The notes under the pieces were generated by a model. It ran no database searches, was not told the origin of the DNA, and saw nothing but the letters and a program-made list of their open reading frames with translations. The position numbers and the translations under genes are program-made. A DNA stretch of 64,000 nt, taken from the NCBI RefSeq assembly GCF_031180975.1, contig NZ_JAPSLI010000001.1, positions 589,197 to 653,196 of the forward strand, in the 5' to 3' direction. Each line of letters starts with the position of its first letter. Within the stretch, counting starts at the first letter, position 1. The DNA is from Microbacterium sp. (GTDB lineage: Bacteria > Actinomycetota > Actinomycetes > Actinomycetales > Microbacteriaceae). Shown here in pieces: positions 16,510-23,875 of the stretch.

Positions 16510-17154
16510 TCAGTCCCCGGGGACGTCGAACTCGATGCTCACGAACCGCGAATCGGGGATGGTCTTGATCTCGACCTTCGCACCGTCCAGCGCGCCCGGC
16601 GGCAGATCGAATCGCGCTTCGAACTCGGCCTGGCTCGACGCGCTCAGGGCATCCGCTTCGCCAGCGGGAGCGAGGAAGCTCATGTCGCCCTCGCTCTTCG
16701 CCCCGTACTTGTCCGGGCTGTCCTGCCCGATCGCGTCCTCGTAGAGCTCTTCGACGAGCTGTCCGGGCACCTTCTTCGGTGTGCCCTTCACCTCGTCGGC
16801 GATGTCGCCCGGCAGCGACCTCACGTCATTGCCGACGGAGCGCCCGAGATCGCGCGCCAGGTCGTAGTCCGGGTCGCGGTGCCGCGGCTGGTACCCGCGC
16901 AACTGCGCGTCGACCCCTCGGCTGACATCGCGCAGAACGCCGTACTCCTTGGCATGGGAGGTCGGCTTCTTGCCGTCTCCCCGATGCTTCGGCTCGTAAT
17001 CGGTGTTGCGCTTGTCGAGACCGCGGATGGCGTCGGCATCCGCTCTGTGCTTGCCTCCGCGATTGCGGAAGGCGCCGGCGAAGCCGCGTTTGAACTCGTG
17101 CCCGGCGCCGTCCACGGCATCGATGACGTCGCGGATCAGCTTCTTCATCGACAT
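16510..17154 (-). CDS. Effector-like protein coupled to WXG100-like paralogue B; domain unrecognised
   Basis: A 214-residue protein with a strongly basic, Arg- and His-rich N-terminal half ('AGAFRNRGGKHRADADAIRG', 'GYQPRHRDPDYDLARDLGRS'). The C-terminal part is more acidic and ends 'FVSIEFDVPGD'. Its position, 3 bases after the stop of paralogue B, equals that of the other toxin-like genes, so it is probably a T7SS substrate. The SD GGGAG lies in the end of the preceding gene. I recognise no toxin domain, and no immunity gene follows: only about 90 bases separate it from the paralogue A start. It could be a non-toxic substrate or a remodelled toxin. Confidence 0.55.
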   Translation of the reverse strand: MSMKKLIRDVIDAVDGAGHEFKRGFAGAFRNRGGKHRADADAIRGLDKRNTDYEPKHRGDGKKPTSHAKEYGVLRDVSRGVDAQLRGYQPRHRDPDYDLARDLGRSVGNDVRSLPGDIADEVKGTPKKVPGQLVEELYEDAIGQDSPDKYGAKSEGDMSFLAPAGEADALSASSQAEFEARFDLPPGALDGAKVEIKTIPDSRFVSIEFDVPGD

Positions 17155-17157
17155 GCT

Positions 17158-17865
17158 TCAATCTCCCGAGATCTGCAGGTTGGCCAGGTCGGCGAGCAGC
17201 CGATCGGTGAGCTCCTCGACATCGGCGGCGTGCGCATCCATGTCCGACGCAGCCTGGTCGAGGGCCATGAGGTCGGCGTAGAACTCGTCCACATCGCCCA
17301 CCGCGCCCTCGACGACCGGGGCGTCGAGCATGGCCGCGACCAGTCCCGGGACCTGCTCGGCGAGCGGTTCCAGCGCGAGCGGCAGCACCTCGTCGATCAC
17401 CTTCTCGAGCGTGGCCTCCATCAATGCGGAGAACAGCTTCTTGCGCGCCAGGATGAGCACCGCCGCTCCGCCCGCCCCGAACGGTCCGGCTGCGAGCAGC
17501 GGCACCAGCTGCACCAGAGTGAGGGTGACCTCGGCGATCACCTTCATCTTGAGGGCGAACACGATGTCGGCCGCGAGGTCGATGCCGCTGGCCGCCGGCC
17601 CGAGAAGGTCGATCAGCTGCTGCACGTTCTCGGAGCGGTTCCGGTTCCACGCCGTCACGTGCGCGGTGCCCGCCTGTCCGCGCATGGCGGCGGCGATCTC
17701 GCCGTTGATGCGGCGATCGGCGGTCTGGACGAGCGTCTCCATGTCGTCTCGGTACCCCCGCACGAGCACGGCCGCCTTGCGCACCTCGTCCTCGTCGACG
17801 TCGGGCCACTCCAGTCCGAGCTTGTCCATCACCCAGATGAGCTCGTTCGGCAGCATCATTCCCAC
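17158..17865 (-). CDS. WXG100-like (CpnT-N-like) T7SS protein, paralogue B
   Basis: About 235 residues from GTG 17865, with a GGAGGT SD. The opening 'MGMMLPNELIWVMDKLGLEW' and 'PDVDEDEVRKA' align with paralogues A and C. B is the most divergent in the hydrophobic centre ('VPLLAAGPFGAGGAAVLILA'). The conserved C-terminal block 'DEFYADLMALDQAASDM' is kept. No toxin domain is present; the toxin-like gene starts 3 bases downstream. It is driven by the shared-motif promoter at 17886-17931. Confidence 0.75.
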   Translation of the reverse strand: MGMMLPNELIWVMDKLGLEWPDVDEDEVRKAAVLVRGYRDDMETLVQTADRRINGEIAAAMRGQAGTAHVTAWNRNRSENVQQLIDLLGPAASGIDLAADIVFALKMKVIAEVTLTLVQLVPLLAAGPFGAGGAAVLILARKKLFSALMEATLEKVIDEVLPLALEPLAEQVPGLVAAMLDAPVVEGAVGDVDEFYADLMALDQAASDMDAHAADVEELTDRLLADLANLQISGD

Positions 17866-17885
17866 GGCGACCACCTCCGAGAATC

Positions 17886-17931
17886 ACGCTAACGAGTCGC
17901 GGATGACGGTGGCGATGGGGAGATCAGCCCA
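17886..17931 (-). promoter_or_regulatory. Shared T7SS promoter, copy for paralogue B
   Basis: The dyad TGGGGAGATCAGCCCA occupies 17916-17931. Reading leftward, 25 bases after the 15-base core comes TAGCGT (17891-17886), then the SD GGAGGT and GTG 17865. The dyad abuts the stop codon of the preceding small gene. Confidence 0.7.
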
Positions 17932-18258
17932 TCAGCGGCTGCGGGGGGGCGCCTCACCCACGTGACGCATCCCTTCTGCGGAGGCGCGCGGCTCGCGCAT
18001 TCTCTCGATCGCGCGGCGCGCCGCCGCCCCTTGACGGAGTTCGGGAGATCTCATCGAAGATCCGCTCGATCTCGACACACTGCTCGGCGAGATCGACCAC
18101 GGATGCCGGATCCACGGGCGCGAATCCGCCTGAGCCTCCACACGGTCGAACCCGGCGGACGTGATCGCCACCTGCCATCCTCCGCGCTGATAACCCCACG
18201 CGATCTCGGCGTCGAGCTCCACGCCGTCACGTGAGACGCGAATCGAGCACTCAGCCAT
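17932..18258 (-). CDS. Small hypothetical protein with possible internal frame damage
   Basis: 108 residues from ATG 18258. The first 43 residues look genuine ('MAECSIRVSRDGVELDAEIA', 'AITSAGFDRVEAQ'). The middle is low-quality in this frame (Ser/Arg-rich), while another frame reads the more protein-like 'VVDLAEQCVEIERIFDEIS'. The original frame then recovers 'AAARRAIERMREPR'. This suggests two compensating indels, either real decay or sequence error. It lies between immunity-like genes and paralogue B, and could be a small immunity protein or chaperone. No family recognised. Confidence 0.4.
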   Translation of the reverse strand: MAECSIRVSRDGVELDAEIAWGYQRGGWQVAITSAGFDRVEAQADSRPWIRHPWSISPSSVSRSSGSSMRSPELRQGAAARRAIERMREPRASAEGMRHVGEAPPRSR

Positions 18259-18316
18259 GGTTGTCGGCCACACGCGCAACCGCCTGCAACGTGGCCCTCC
18301 CGAACGTGCCTGTCAT
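18251..18316 (-). pseudogene. Truncated duplicate of the start of the 18329-19201 gene
   Basis: A 21-codon reading frame 'MTGTFGRATLQAVARVADNH' followed by G and a stop. It matches the first codons of the next gene upstream ('MTGTFGNLTVDAVARVYGAS'). The DNA around the two start codons is identical over about 26 bases (GGGACGCATGACAGGCACG and onward). Its stop overlaps the ATG at 18258. Best read as a remnant left after recombination between duplicated immunity-type genes. Confidence 0.6.
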
Positions 18317-18328
18317 GCGTCCCGTGCC

Positions 18329-19201
18329 TCAGTCCTGGGATGGGCGAGGAGGCTCCCCCGGCACGAAATACCGCAGCGGAGAGAGCCCGGTGCGCACGAC
18401 GGCGTCGCCCGCGGCATCCAGGAACTGATCCATGGTCGCGACGCTGAGCGCGCCCGATGGATCGGCGATGATCACGTTGTCCACGACGGGGAGGAGCGTC
18501 GCGGTCCCCTTGGGCCACGCCGCGAACGTCGTGGTGACCCCGCTGTCCAGCACCCGGATCTTCGGGTCCGCCAGGTGCACGTCCGGTCGCTGCAATGCGA
18601 CCGACTGTGCCTCGTACGCGCGAACGGCGAACAGCCTCAGCACCCGCTCGAAACGCATCTCCAGCGACGGATGCCGCTCGCGCCACGGGCACGGAGCCCA
18701 GGCGCCATCCGAGAGCACCACCGGATGCGCGCTCACCAGTCGCCCGCCCTCGTCGTAGAGCTGCTCCGCCAGATCCAGCACACGGGCGATCCCCGCTTCG
18801 TCGTCCGCGCCGACGATCGCGAGCCGATCCCTGGAGAGCACGAAGACGACCGGTGGTCCGGTCACGTCCCCGACCTCGATCCGGGACGATTCGACGAGCA
18901 CGGATGCCGCCACCTGCTCGTCCTCGACCAGGATCACCCCGTCCACAGGATCCGGAAGGGAACCCGCGGATGCCACGGTCGCCGCGACCGTGTCGGAGAA
19001 CGGCTGCGACCAGGCTTCGGCTTGTCCCTGGGTCACCGCGGACCCGTCGCGCTCGTCAAGACCCACGAACAGCTCGCCACCGACGTACTCGACGCGCGGA
19101 TGCGCTTCGCCGGGCGCGGTGACCGCGAGCACTCCGAGCTCACTCGCGCCGTAGACGCGCGCAACCGCGTCCACGGTCAGATTCCCGAACGTGCCTGTCA
19201 T
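18329..19201 (-). CDS. Hypothetical protein of effector island (290 aa), immunity candidate
   Basis: A 290-residue soluble acidic protein starting 'MTGTFGNLTVDAVARVYGAS'. It has segments such as 'VVFVLSRDRLAIVGADDEAG' and, near the end, 'MDQFLDAAGDAVVRTGLSPL'. The layout vaguely recalls DUF1444-like proteins, but I cannot assign it. Its ATG overlaps the stop of the 19198-19839 gene (ATGA). It follows the toxin-like gene at 19857, so with its neighbour it may form the immunity part of that module. The duplicated start at 18314-18316 shows the region has recombined. Confidence 0.6.
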   Translation of the reverse strand: MTGTFGNLTVDAVARVYGASELGVLAVTAPGEAHPRVEYVGGELFVGLDERDGSAVTQGQAEAWSQPFSDTVAATVASAGSLPDPVDGVILVEDEQVAASVLVESSRIEVGDVTGPPVVFVLSRDRLAIVGADDEAGIARVLDLAEQLYDEGGRLVSAHPVVLSDGAWAPCPWRERHPSLEMRFERVLRLFAVRAYEAQSVALQRPDVHLADPKIRVLDSGVTTTFAAWPKGTATLLPVVDNVIIADPSGALSVATMDQFLDAAGDAVVRTGLSPLRYFVPGEPPRPSQD

Positions 19202-19839
19202 GCGTCCCGCTCCTCTTCCTCTGCCGCCAGACTACCGGCGGCAGCTGAGGCATCGGCGTCCGCTCTCGCCGCGTCCAGCCTGATGACGTCGGCCCAGGAC
19301 CAGGTCACGTCAATTCCTTCGACCGGGCCGGCGACCAGCCGCTCGGACACCCAGCTCGCCGGAACGACGTGAACTGCAAGCGACCAGTCCCCGGCAGCCT
19401 CATCGCCCGCCCAGACGAGTGCCACACCCACGCCCTCGGGAAAGACCCAGCGGTTCGCCTTCGTCGCCCCGGACGATCGAAGCGCCTCCGTGTACGAGCC
19501 GATGCTGTCGGCACGGCGCTCCGACAGATCCATCACCGCCCACGGCCCCGCCCTGTGCATGCCCGCATCCTGCATGCGCGATGCGAACGCCTTGAGCTGC
19601 CCGGGCTCGGCATACGGGTTGTAGCCGCTGCTCGGATCGCCTCTCCAGGCGAGCGGAAGGATCCTCACGTCCCCACGAACGAGGACCGGCACGTCCGGCG
19701 CGAGCCAGCCATCACCAGAGGCCTCCGTAGCCCCCGGAGGGAGTCCGCCGCAATCCAGCATCAGATCGCGCCCGCGCGCGGGCAGAATCGCACCGGACAC
19801 GAGCGAGGCGGGCCCGAACGCCGCAGTGCTGCTGTCCAT
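19198..19839 (-). CDS. Hypothetical protein of effector island (213 aa), immunity candidate
   Basis: 213 residues from ATG 19839, with GGAAGG upstream, rather than the longer in-frame extension that would overlap the toxin-like gene. Soluble, no signal peptide. Segments include 'GPWAVMDLSERRADSIGSYT' and 'DWSLAVHVVPASWVSERLVA'; the C-terminus is Ala/Glu-rich. It starts 17 bases after the stop of the toxin-like gene at 19857, the position expected for its immunity gene. No family recognised. It is translationally coupled to the next gene. Confidence 0.6.
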   Translation of the reverse strand: MDSSTAAFGPASLVSGAILPARGRDLMLDCGGLPPGATEASGDGWLAPDVPVLVRGDVRILPLAWRGDPSSGYNPYAEPGQLKAFASRMQDAGMHRAGPWAVMDLSERRADSIGSYTEALRSSGATKANRWVFPEGVGVALVWAGDEAAGDWSLAVHVVPASWVSERLVAGPVEGIDVTWSWADVIRLDAARADADASAAAGSLAAEEEERDA

Positions 19840-19856
19840 CTCGCCAGTCCTTCCGC

Positions 19857-20576
19857 TCAGAGGTTGAGTTCGCGCCAACTGCCCGGCCATCTCGACTGAT
19901 CGAGCACACCGTCGCCGTTCCGCCACCCGGTGGCGTCATGCGGAATGTCGATGACCGCCTCCGGGATGCCGCTGGGCAGGTACCCGCCTGGGATCCAGTG
20001 CTCCACGTCCGTTCCGCCCTCGTTGCCCGACGGCACACGCAGTCCGGCCAGTTCATCCGGGCCGAAGTCACGGAGCTGGACATCACCCCCTTCGAAGAAG
20101 TCCGTCGGAAGGCCGAGCGCCTCTGCGAGCTCCTTCGGGCTGTTGACCTGATCCATCAGGTTGTTCAACTGGTCCGTCGGGAACACGTACGCCGTATTGG
20201 TGGTGTTGCCCGGGACCTGGTTGTTGCCGGGCCCCCAGTCGAGAAGGCTGTTGGTGCGATAGATGCGCGTCGCACCGTTCTCGAATTGGGCAAGGTGCTG
20301 CTGGATGTAGTCCTTGTCCAGGTAGTCCTCGGGGTCGGGGCGGTTGCCCTTGCCGGCGTCGACGACCTGGTTCGGCGTGGGGCCGTCCTTCTTCCAGCCG
20401 TCCTTGAGCGGATGCACGACGTCGGGCGAGTCGAGGTTCTGCACCTCGCTCGTATTGCGGTGCTGCTTCGACCCGTGCTTGCGGAACATCTCCGCCAGCT
20501 GCTTCACGTGCACCGGAGTGTCATCCAGCGCGCGCAGCAGCGGCTTGATCGCTTCGTCACCGATGCTTCTGGCCAT
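19857..20576 (-). CDS. Toxin-like T7SS effector coupled to WXG100-like paralogue C
   Basis: A 239-residue protein starting 3 bases after the stop of paralogue C. The N-terminal third is hydrophilic linker. The remaining part forms a discrete domain with 'ATRIYRTNSLLDWGPGNNQ', 'TAYVFPTDQLNNLM', 'FFEGGDVQLRDFGPDELAGL' and 'HWIPGGYLPSGIPEAVIDI'. The short beta segments, an invariant-looking GG and late Glu residues are compatible with an ADP-ribosyltransferase-type polymorphic toxin, but I could not confirm this. Two candidate immunity genes follow. Confidence 0.6.
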   Translation of the reverse strand: MARSIGDEAIKPLLRALDDTPVHVKQLAEMFRKHGSKQHRNTSEVQNLDSPDVVHPLKDGWKKDGPTPNQVVDAGKGNRPDPEDYLDKDYIQQHLAQFENGATRIYRTNSLLDWGPGNNQVPGNTTNTAYVFPTDQLNNLMDQVNSPKELAEALGLPTDFFEGGDVQLRDFGPDELAGLRVPSGNEGGTDVEHWIPGGYLPSGIPEAVIDIPHDATGWRNGDGVLDQSRWPGSWRELNL

Positions 20577-20579
20577 GTC

Positions 20580-21284
20580 TCAGTCCCCCGTGATGTTCAG
20601 GCTCGAAAGGTCCGCGAGCAGCCGCTCGGTCAGCGTCTCGACATCCGACGCGTGCATCTCCATCTCGCTCTCCGCCTGCTCCAGCGCCTGCAGATCCGCG
20701 TAGAACTCGTCCGGGTCGCCCGCGACCGCCTCCACGATCGGCGAGTCCAACGCCGCCATCACGACACCCGGCAGCTCCTCCGCCAACGGCTCGATCGCCA
20801 TCGGCAGAAGCTGATTCATCAGCTGCTCGATCGCGACATCCACCGCCGCATTCAGCAGCTTCTTCTTCAGGATCAGCATCGGACCGGCGCCCACCGCGGT
20901 GATCGGGTTCGTCAGCATACCGACCAGGGCGATCATCGTCGTCGTGACGTCCGCGATCACCTTGATCTTCAACGCGAACACCGCCCCCGCCGCGATATCC
21001 ATCGCCGGCGGTACCGGACCCAGCAGATCCACCAGCCGCTGCAGATTCTGCGACCGGTTCGTGTTCCACGCGCTCACATACGCCGGGCCCGCCTTGCCCC
21101 GCATCGCCGCCGCCAGGTCGCCGTTCACCTTCCGGTCCATGACCTGGATCTTCGCTTCGAGCTCATCGCGGAAGTCGCTGACCATCCCCGCGCCCCGGCG
21201 CAGCTCGTCCTCATCCACATCCGGCCAGTCGAACCCGAGCTTCTCCATCACCCAGATGAGCTCATTCGGCAACATCATTCCCAC
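20580..21284 (-). CDS. WXG100-like (CpnT-N-like) T7SS protein, paralogue C
   Basis: About 234 residues from GTG 21284, with a GGAGGT SD 6 bases before it. The opening 'MGMMLPNELIWVMEKLGFDW' and the centre 'MLTNPITAVGAGPMLILKKK' are nearly identical to paralogue A. The C-terminal block 'DEFYADLQALEQAESEMEMH' is conserved. A and C are so close, also at DNA level, that they arose by recent duplication or gene conversion. The longer in-frame start at 21350 would lie inside the promoter. The cognate toxin-like gene follows. Confidence 0.75.
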   Translation of the reverse strand: MGMMLPNELIWVMEKLGFDWPDVDEDELRRGAGMVSDFRDELEAKIQVMDRKVNGDLAAAMRGKAGPAYVSAWNTNRSQNLQRLVDLLGPVPPAMDIAAGAVFALKIKVIADVTTTMIALVGMLTNPITAVGAGPMLILKKKLLNAAVDVAIEQLMNQLLPMAIEPLAEELPGVVMAALDSPIVEAVAGDPDEFYADLQALEQAESEMEMHASDVETLTERLLADLSSLNITGD

Positions 21285-21303
21285 GAGTAAACCTCCGCAG
21301 ACG

Positions 21304-21349
21304 ACCCTATGCTCAGGCGGGATGCCCTCGCGATGGGGAGAAGAGCCCA
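21304..21349 (-). promoter_or_regulatory. Shared T7SS promoter, copy for paralogue C
   Basis: The dyad TGGGGAGAAGAGCCCA occupies 21334-21349. TAGGGT (21309-21304) lies 25 bases after its 15-base core. The predicted transcription start is just before the SD at 21296-21291. Confidence 0.7.
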
Positions 21350-21360
21350 CATCCGCCGCG

Positions 21361-23079
21361 TCACTTCGCGGCCGCCCATTGCACGATGCCGTACGTGAGC
21401 GGCGCCGGGGCGCCGTTACGGGCCGTCACGCCGCTCACGTCACGGTCGACGACCGTGATCCGCGGGTTCGTCGCGATCGGCAGTGCGAGCGCGGCACGCA
21501 CGATGGTGAACTCGATCAGCGCGCGGATGTCGCGCGCCTCGTAGACATCGACCGTCTGGGCAAGCTGCGCGATGAGTGTGTCGCGCTCGGCGTCCGCATG
21601 TCCGGTGACGGATGCCGCTCCCTGCGTGCCCCATTGCGCGGCGATCTGCGCCGGCGACTGCGGGATCGGCACGCGGGCGATGACGGCATCCCACCCGCGC
21701 TGCCCCAACGCCGCGTCGACGTCGTCGCTGCCGCAGTCGGCGATGCCCCAGCCGGCCTCCGCTGCGGCGTCCCGGAGTGCGCTGAAGGCTCCGGCGGCGA
21801 ACTCGCTGCGGCGGTCGTACAGCACGCACACCCGCGCTCCCGCCCCCACGCCGGCGGACTGACGCTCGGCGGCCGGATCCTCACTCTGTGTGCCGAGGGT
21901 CTGCGCGAAGCCCGAGTCCTCGTTCACGATGTCGTAGGCGCGAGAGCCGGGTGCGGACACCATCGAGGTGGTGGCGGTGTAGGCCGCCGCCCATTCGCCG
22001 CCACCGGCTTCGGCGAGCGCCCGCGCCGGAAGGGCGCGGAGGAAGGCGGAGCGGGCCCGCTCGTCAGCGAACACCCGGGAGGGGTTCAGCATCACCGCCC
22101 AGACGGTGCCGTCGTGCGTGGTCTGCACAGTGAAGTCCCGACGCTCGAGTTCGCGGATCACCGCGCGGTTGGACGCCATCGGGGTCACTTGCGCGACGTC
22201 CAGCCGGGTGCCGATGGCGGACACGGGATCGCTGCCCGGCGGGACGAGCTCGACCCGCGCGATCTGCGGGCCGACCCCGCCCTTGTAAGACGGGTTGGGC
22301 ACCAACGTCACGCTTTGACCGGCCTCCTCGTCGCGCACCCGGTCGACGACGTACGGGCCGCTGGAGAGCCGCAGATCCTGCGGGATCGCCTTCTTGTCCG
22401 GCAGCTCGAAGCCCTCGTTCCAGACGGCGGCGAGATCCTTGAGCGCCGCGGGATCGGCATCCTGGATCGCGCGGATGACGGCGTTCTTCGCCTCCATCGC
22501 GTCGTCCGTGCCGAAGGCGCGCTTGCCGGCGACGTGGGCAGGCACCGGAGCCGTCACCGCCTGCTGCCAGTCGATCGCCGGCTGCGGGAACGTCACCTCG
22601 ATCGCCCGTGCGAACTCGTCGACCTCGGGGAGCGCGACCTCGGGGAGCGCGACCTCGGGCGCATCCCCTCCGGCCTCCCCGTCGGCCTCCTCGTCCCGCT
22701 CGAAGAGCCCGGATGCTCCCGCCCAGCCCAGCAGCAGGTCGGCAGCGTCGAGGGGGATGCCGTCCGACCAGGTCGGCTCGGCGAGATCGTAGCGCACGGT
22801 GAAGGGATCCTCCGACACGATGCGGACGGTTCCGAAGCTCTCATCCGGGACGAACTCGCCGTCGACGACGTCGCCGAAGTCCGCGCGGATCGTCTCGGCG
22901 ATGTCGATGTTGCCGGGCGACGGTGACGCCAGGGCGTTCACGGACGTGAACCCGCCGCTCCATCCCACGGCGACCTTCGTGTCGGGCACGACGGTCTGCG
23001 GCAGCGTCGACGCGCAGCCGGTCAGGCCTGCCGCCAGCAGCACGATCAACGGTGCCGCGACGCGGCGATGGGCTCTCAT
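21361..23079 (-). CDS. Solute-binding lipoprotein, family 5, in the T7SS locus
   Basis: 572 residues. The signal peptide ends in the lipobox 'LAAGLTGCAS', so it is anchored outside the membrane. The body resembles peptide- or nickel-binding family 5 proteins: 'TIRADFGDVVDGEFVPDESF', 'VRYDLAEPTWSDGIPLDAAD', 'LRLSSGPYVVDRV' and 'QTTHDGTVWAVMLNPSRVF'. No ABC permease or ATPase is nearby, so it is unlikely to serve normal import. The gene contains a 15-bp tandem repeat at 22621-22650 giving EVALPEVALPEVD. Its stop lies 11 bases before the paralogue C operator. Confidence 0.8.
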   Translation of the reverse strand: MRAHRRVAAPLIVLLAAGLTGCASTLPQTVVPDTKVAVGWSGGFTSVNALASPSPGNIDIAETIRADFGDVVDGEFVPDESFGTVRIVSEDPFTVRYDLAEPTWSDGIPLDAADLLLGWAGASGLFERDEEADGEAGGDAPEVALPEVALPEVDEFARAIEVTFPQPAIDWQQAVTAPVPAHVAGKRAFGTDDAMEAKNAVIRAIQDADPAALKDLAAVWNEGFELPDKKAIPQDLRLSSGPYVVDRVRDEEAGQSVTLVPNPSYKGGVGPQIARVELVPPGSDPVSAIGTRLDVAQVTPMASNRAVIRELERRDFTVQTTHDGTVWAVMLNPSRVFADERARSAFLRALPARALAEAGGGEWAAAYTATTSMVSAPGSRAYDIVNEDSGFAQTLGTQSEDPAAERQSAGVGAGARVCVLYDRRSEFAAGAFSALRDAAAEAGWGIADCGSDDVDAALGQRGWDAVIARVPIPQSPAQIAAQWGTQGAASVTGHADAERDTLIAQLAQTVDVYEARDIRALIEFTIVRAALALPIATNPRITVVDRDVSGVTARNGAPAPLTYGIVQWAAAK

Positions 23080-23089
23080 CGCGACGAGG

Positions 23090-23317
23090 TCAGACGAGGT
23101 CGGCGCCGTCGTCGCCCTCGGCCGCCACCTCGCGGAACCTCTCGCTCTCCTCGCTCTCGAGCCACGCGCGGGCGTGCTCCAGCAGGATCGCCGGCGATTC
23201 CTCGGCCTCCTCCGCGGTCGAGAACGGCCCGATCGTGTCTTCGGAGGGCCGCTCGTCCGCGCGCACCACCGACTGCGTCGAGAGGTTGTACCAGTAGTAG
23301 CTCTGCGTCCCGCTCAT
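23090..23317 (-). CDS. Small acidic hypothetical protein (75 aa)
   Basis: A 75-residue protein beginning 'MSGTQSYYWYNLSTQSVVRA', with 'IGPFSTAEEAEESPAILLEH'. The tyrosine-rich start plus a 'GPF.T.EEAE' helix resembles small SPOR-like proteins widespread in Actinobacteria. Its stop lies 10 bases before the binding-protein start, so it is co-transcribed with it. A terminator separates it from the ESAT-6-like gene. Function unknown. Confidence 0.6.
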   Translation of the reverse strand: MSGTQSYYWYNLSTQSVVRADERPSEDTIGPFSTAEEAEESPAILLEHARAWLESEESERFREVAAEGDDGADLV

Positions 23318-23417
23318 CAGCCCCGTGCTCCGATCATCTTCCCGATTCTATGCGCCGTCCGCCGCGGCCTCAGGGCGAACGCCCTCCGCGGCCGTCCCCG
23401 TCGGCCCTCGCACGCAG

Positions 23418-23460
23418 AGAGGTCGCGGCCCCGGTCCCCTGACCGGATGCCGCGACCTCT
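23418..23460 (-). terminator. Strong hairpin after the ESAT-6-like gene
   Basis: AGAGGTCGCGGC (23418-23429) pairs perfectly with GCCGCGACCTCT (23449-23460). It lies 14 bases downstream of the ESAT-6-like stop. There is no T-tract, as is usual in high-GC genomes. Confidence 0.7.
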
Positions 23461-23474
23461 GCCGATGCGATGGC

Positions 23475-23768
23475 TCAGCCGCCGGCGAGCTCCGAGTCCT
23501 TGTCGCGGATGGAGTCGGCCATCCGGTCCAGAGCGTCGGCCATGTCGTTGACGGCCTCGGCTGCGTCGTCGAGCGACGACGTGAGCTCCTGGTAGGCCGT
23601 GTTGTAGGCGTCCGAGGCGTTCTCGGTCTTGAACCCGTCCTGGACGAGCTCGTCGATGATGCCCTGGAGCTCCTTCAGGGTGTCGCCGATGGTGCTGCGA
23701 CCGTCACGGAGTCGCGCAGCGGCGCCCTCCATCTCGCTGTAAGTTGCACCGAAATCGTGTCCGGCCAT
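23475..23768 (-). CDS. ESAT-6/WXG100 family protein without the WXG tryptophan
   Basis: A 97-residue helix-turn-helix protein of WXG100 size, the likely core T7SS substrate. The first helix spans 'FGATYSEMEGAAARLRDGRS', the second 'YNTAYQELTSSLDDAAEAVN'. The turn reads 'VQDGFKTENASDAY', with DGF where WXG is expected; such variants exist among actinobacterial ESAT-6-like proteins. The SD GCAGGAGG precedes the ATG. Its own promoter carries the shared dyad, and a strong terminator follows, so it can be expressed at higher level than the ATPase. Confidence 0.8.
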   Translation of the reverse strand: MAGHDFGATYSEMEGAAARLRDGRSTIGDTLKELQGIIDELVQDGFKTENASDAYNTAYQELTSSLDDAAEAVNDMADALDRMADSIRDKDSELAGG

Positions 23769-23823
23769 GAGAACCGCCTCCTGCGTTCGTCTTGTTCAGG
23801 CCCCTTCGGCCTCTCTCACGTCG

Positions 23824-23868
23824 AGGTTAGCCAATCATCACCACCCCGCAAACGGGGAGCGGTACCCA
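23824..23868 (-). promoter_or_regulatory. Shared T7SS promoter, copy for the ESAT-6-like gene
   Basis: The dyad CGGGGAGCGGTACCCA occupies 23853-23868 (one mismatch to TGGG-N8-CCCA). TAACCT (23829-23824) lies 24 bases after its 15-base core. A roughly 50-base leader follows. The dyad begins only 8 bases after the stop of the ATPase gene. Confidence 0.65.
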
Positions 23869-23875
23869 TGCACCT

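Noticed and set aside
22621..22656. CRISPR-like short repeats
   Set aside because: A 15-bp in-frame tandem duplication within the binding-protein gene; no spacers or cas genes.
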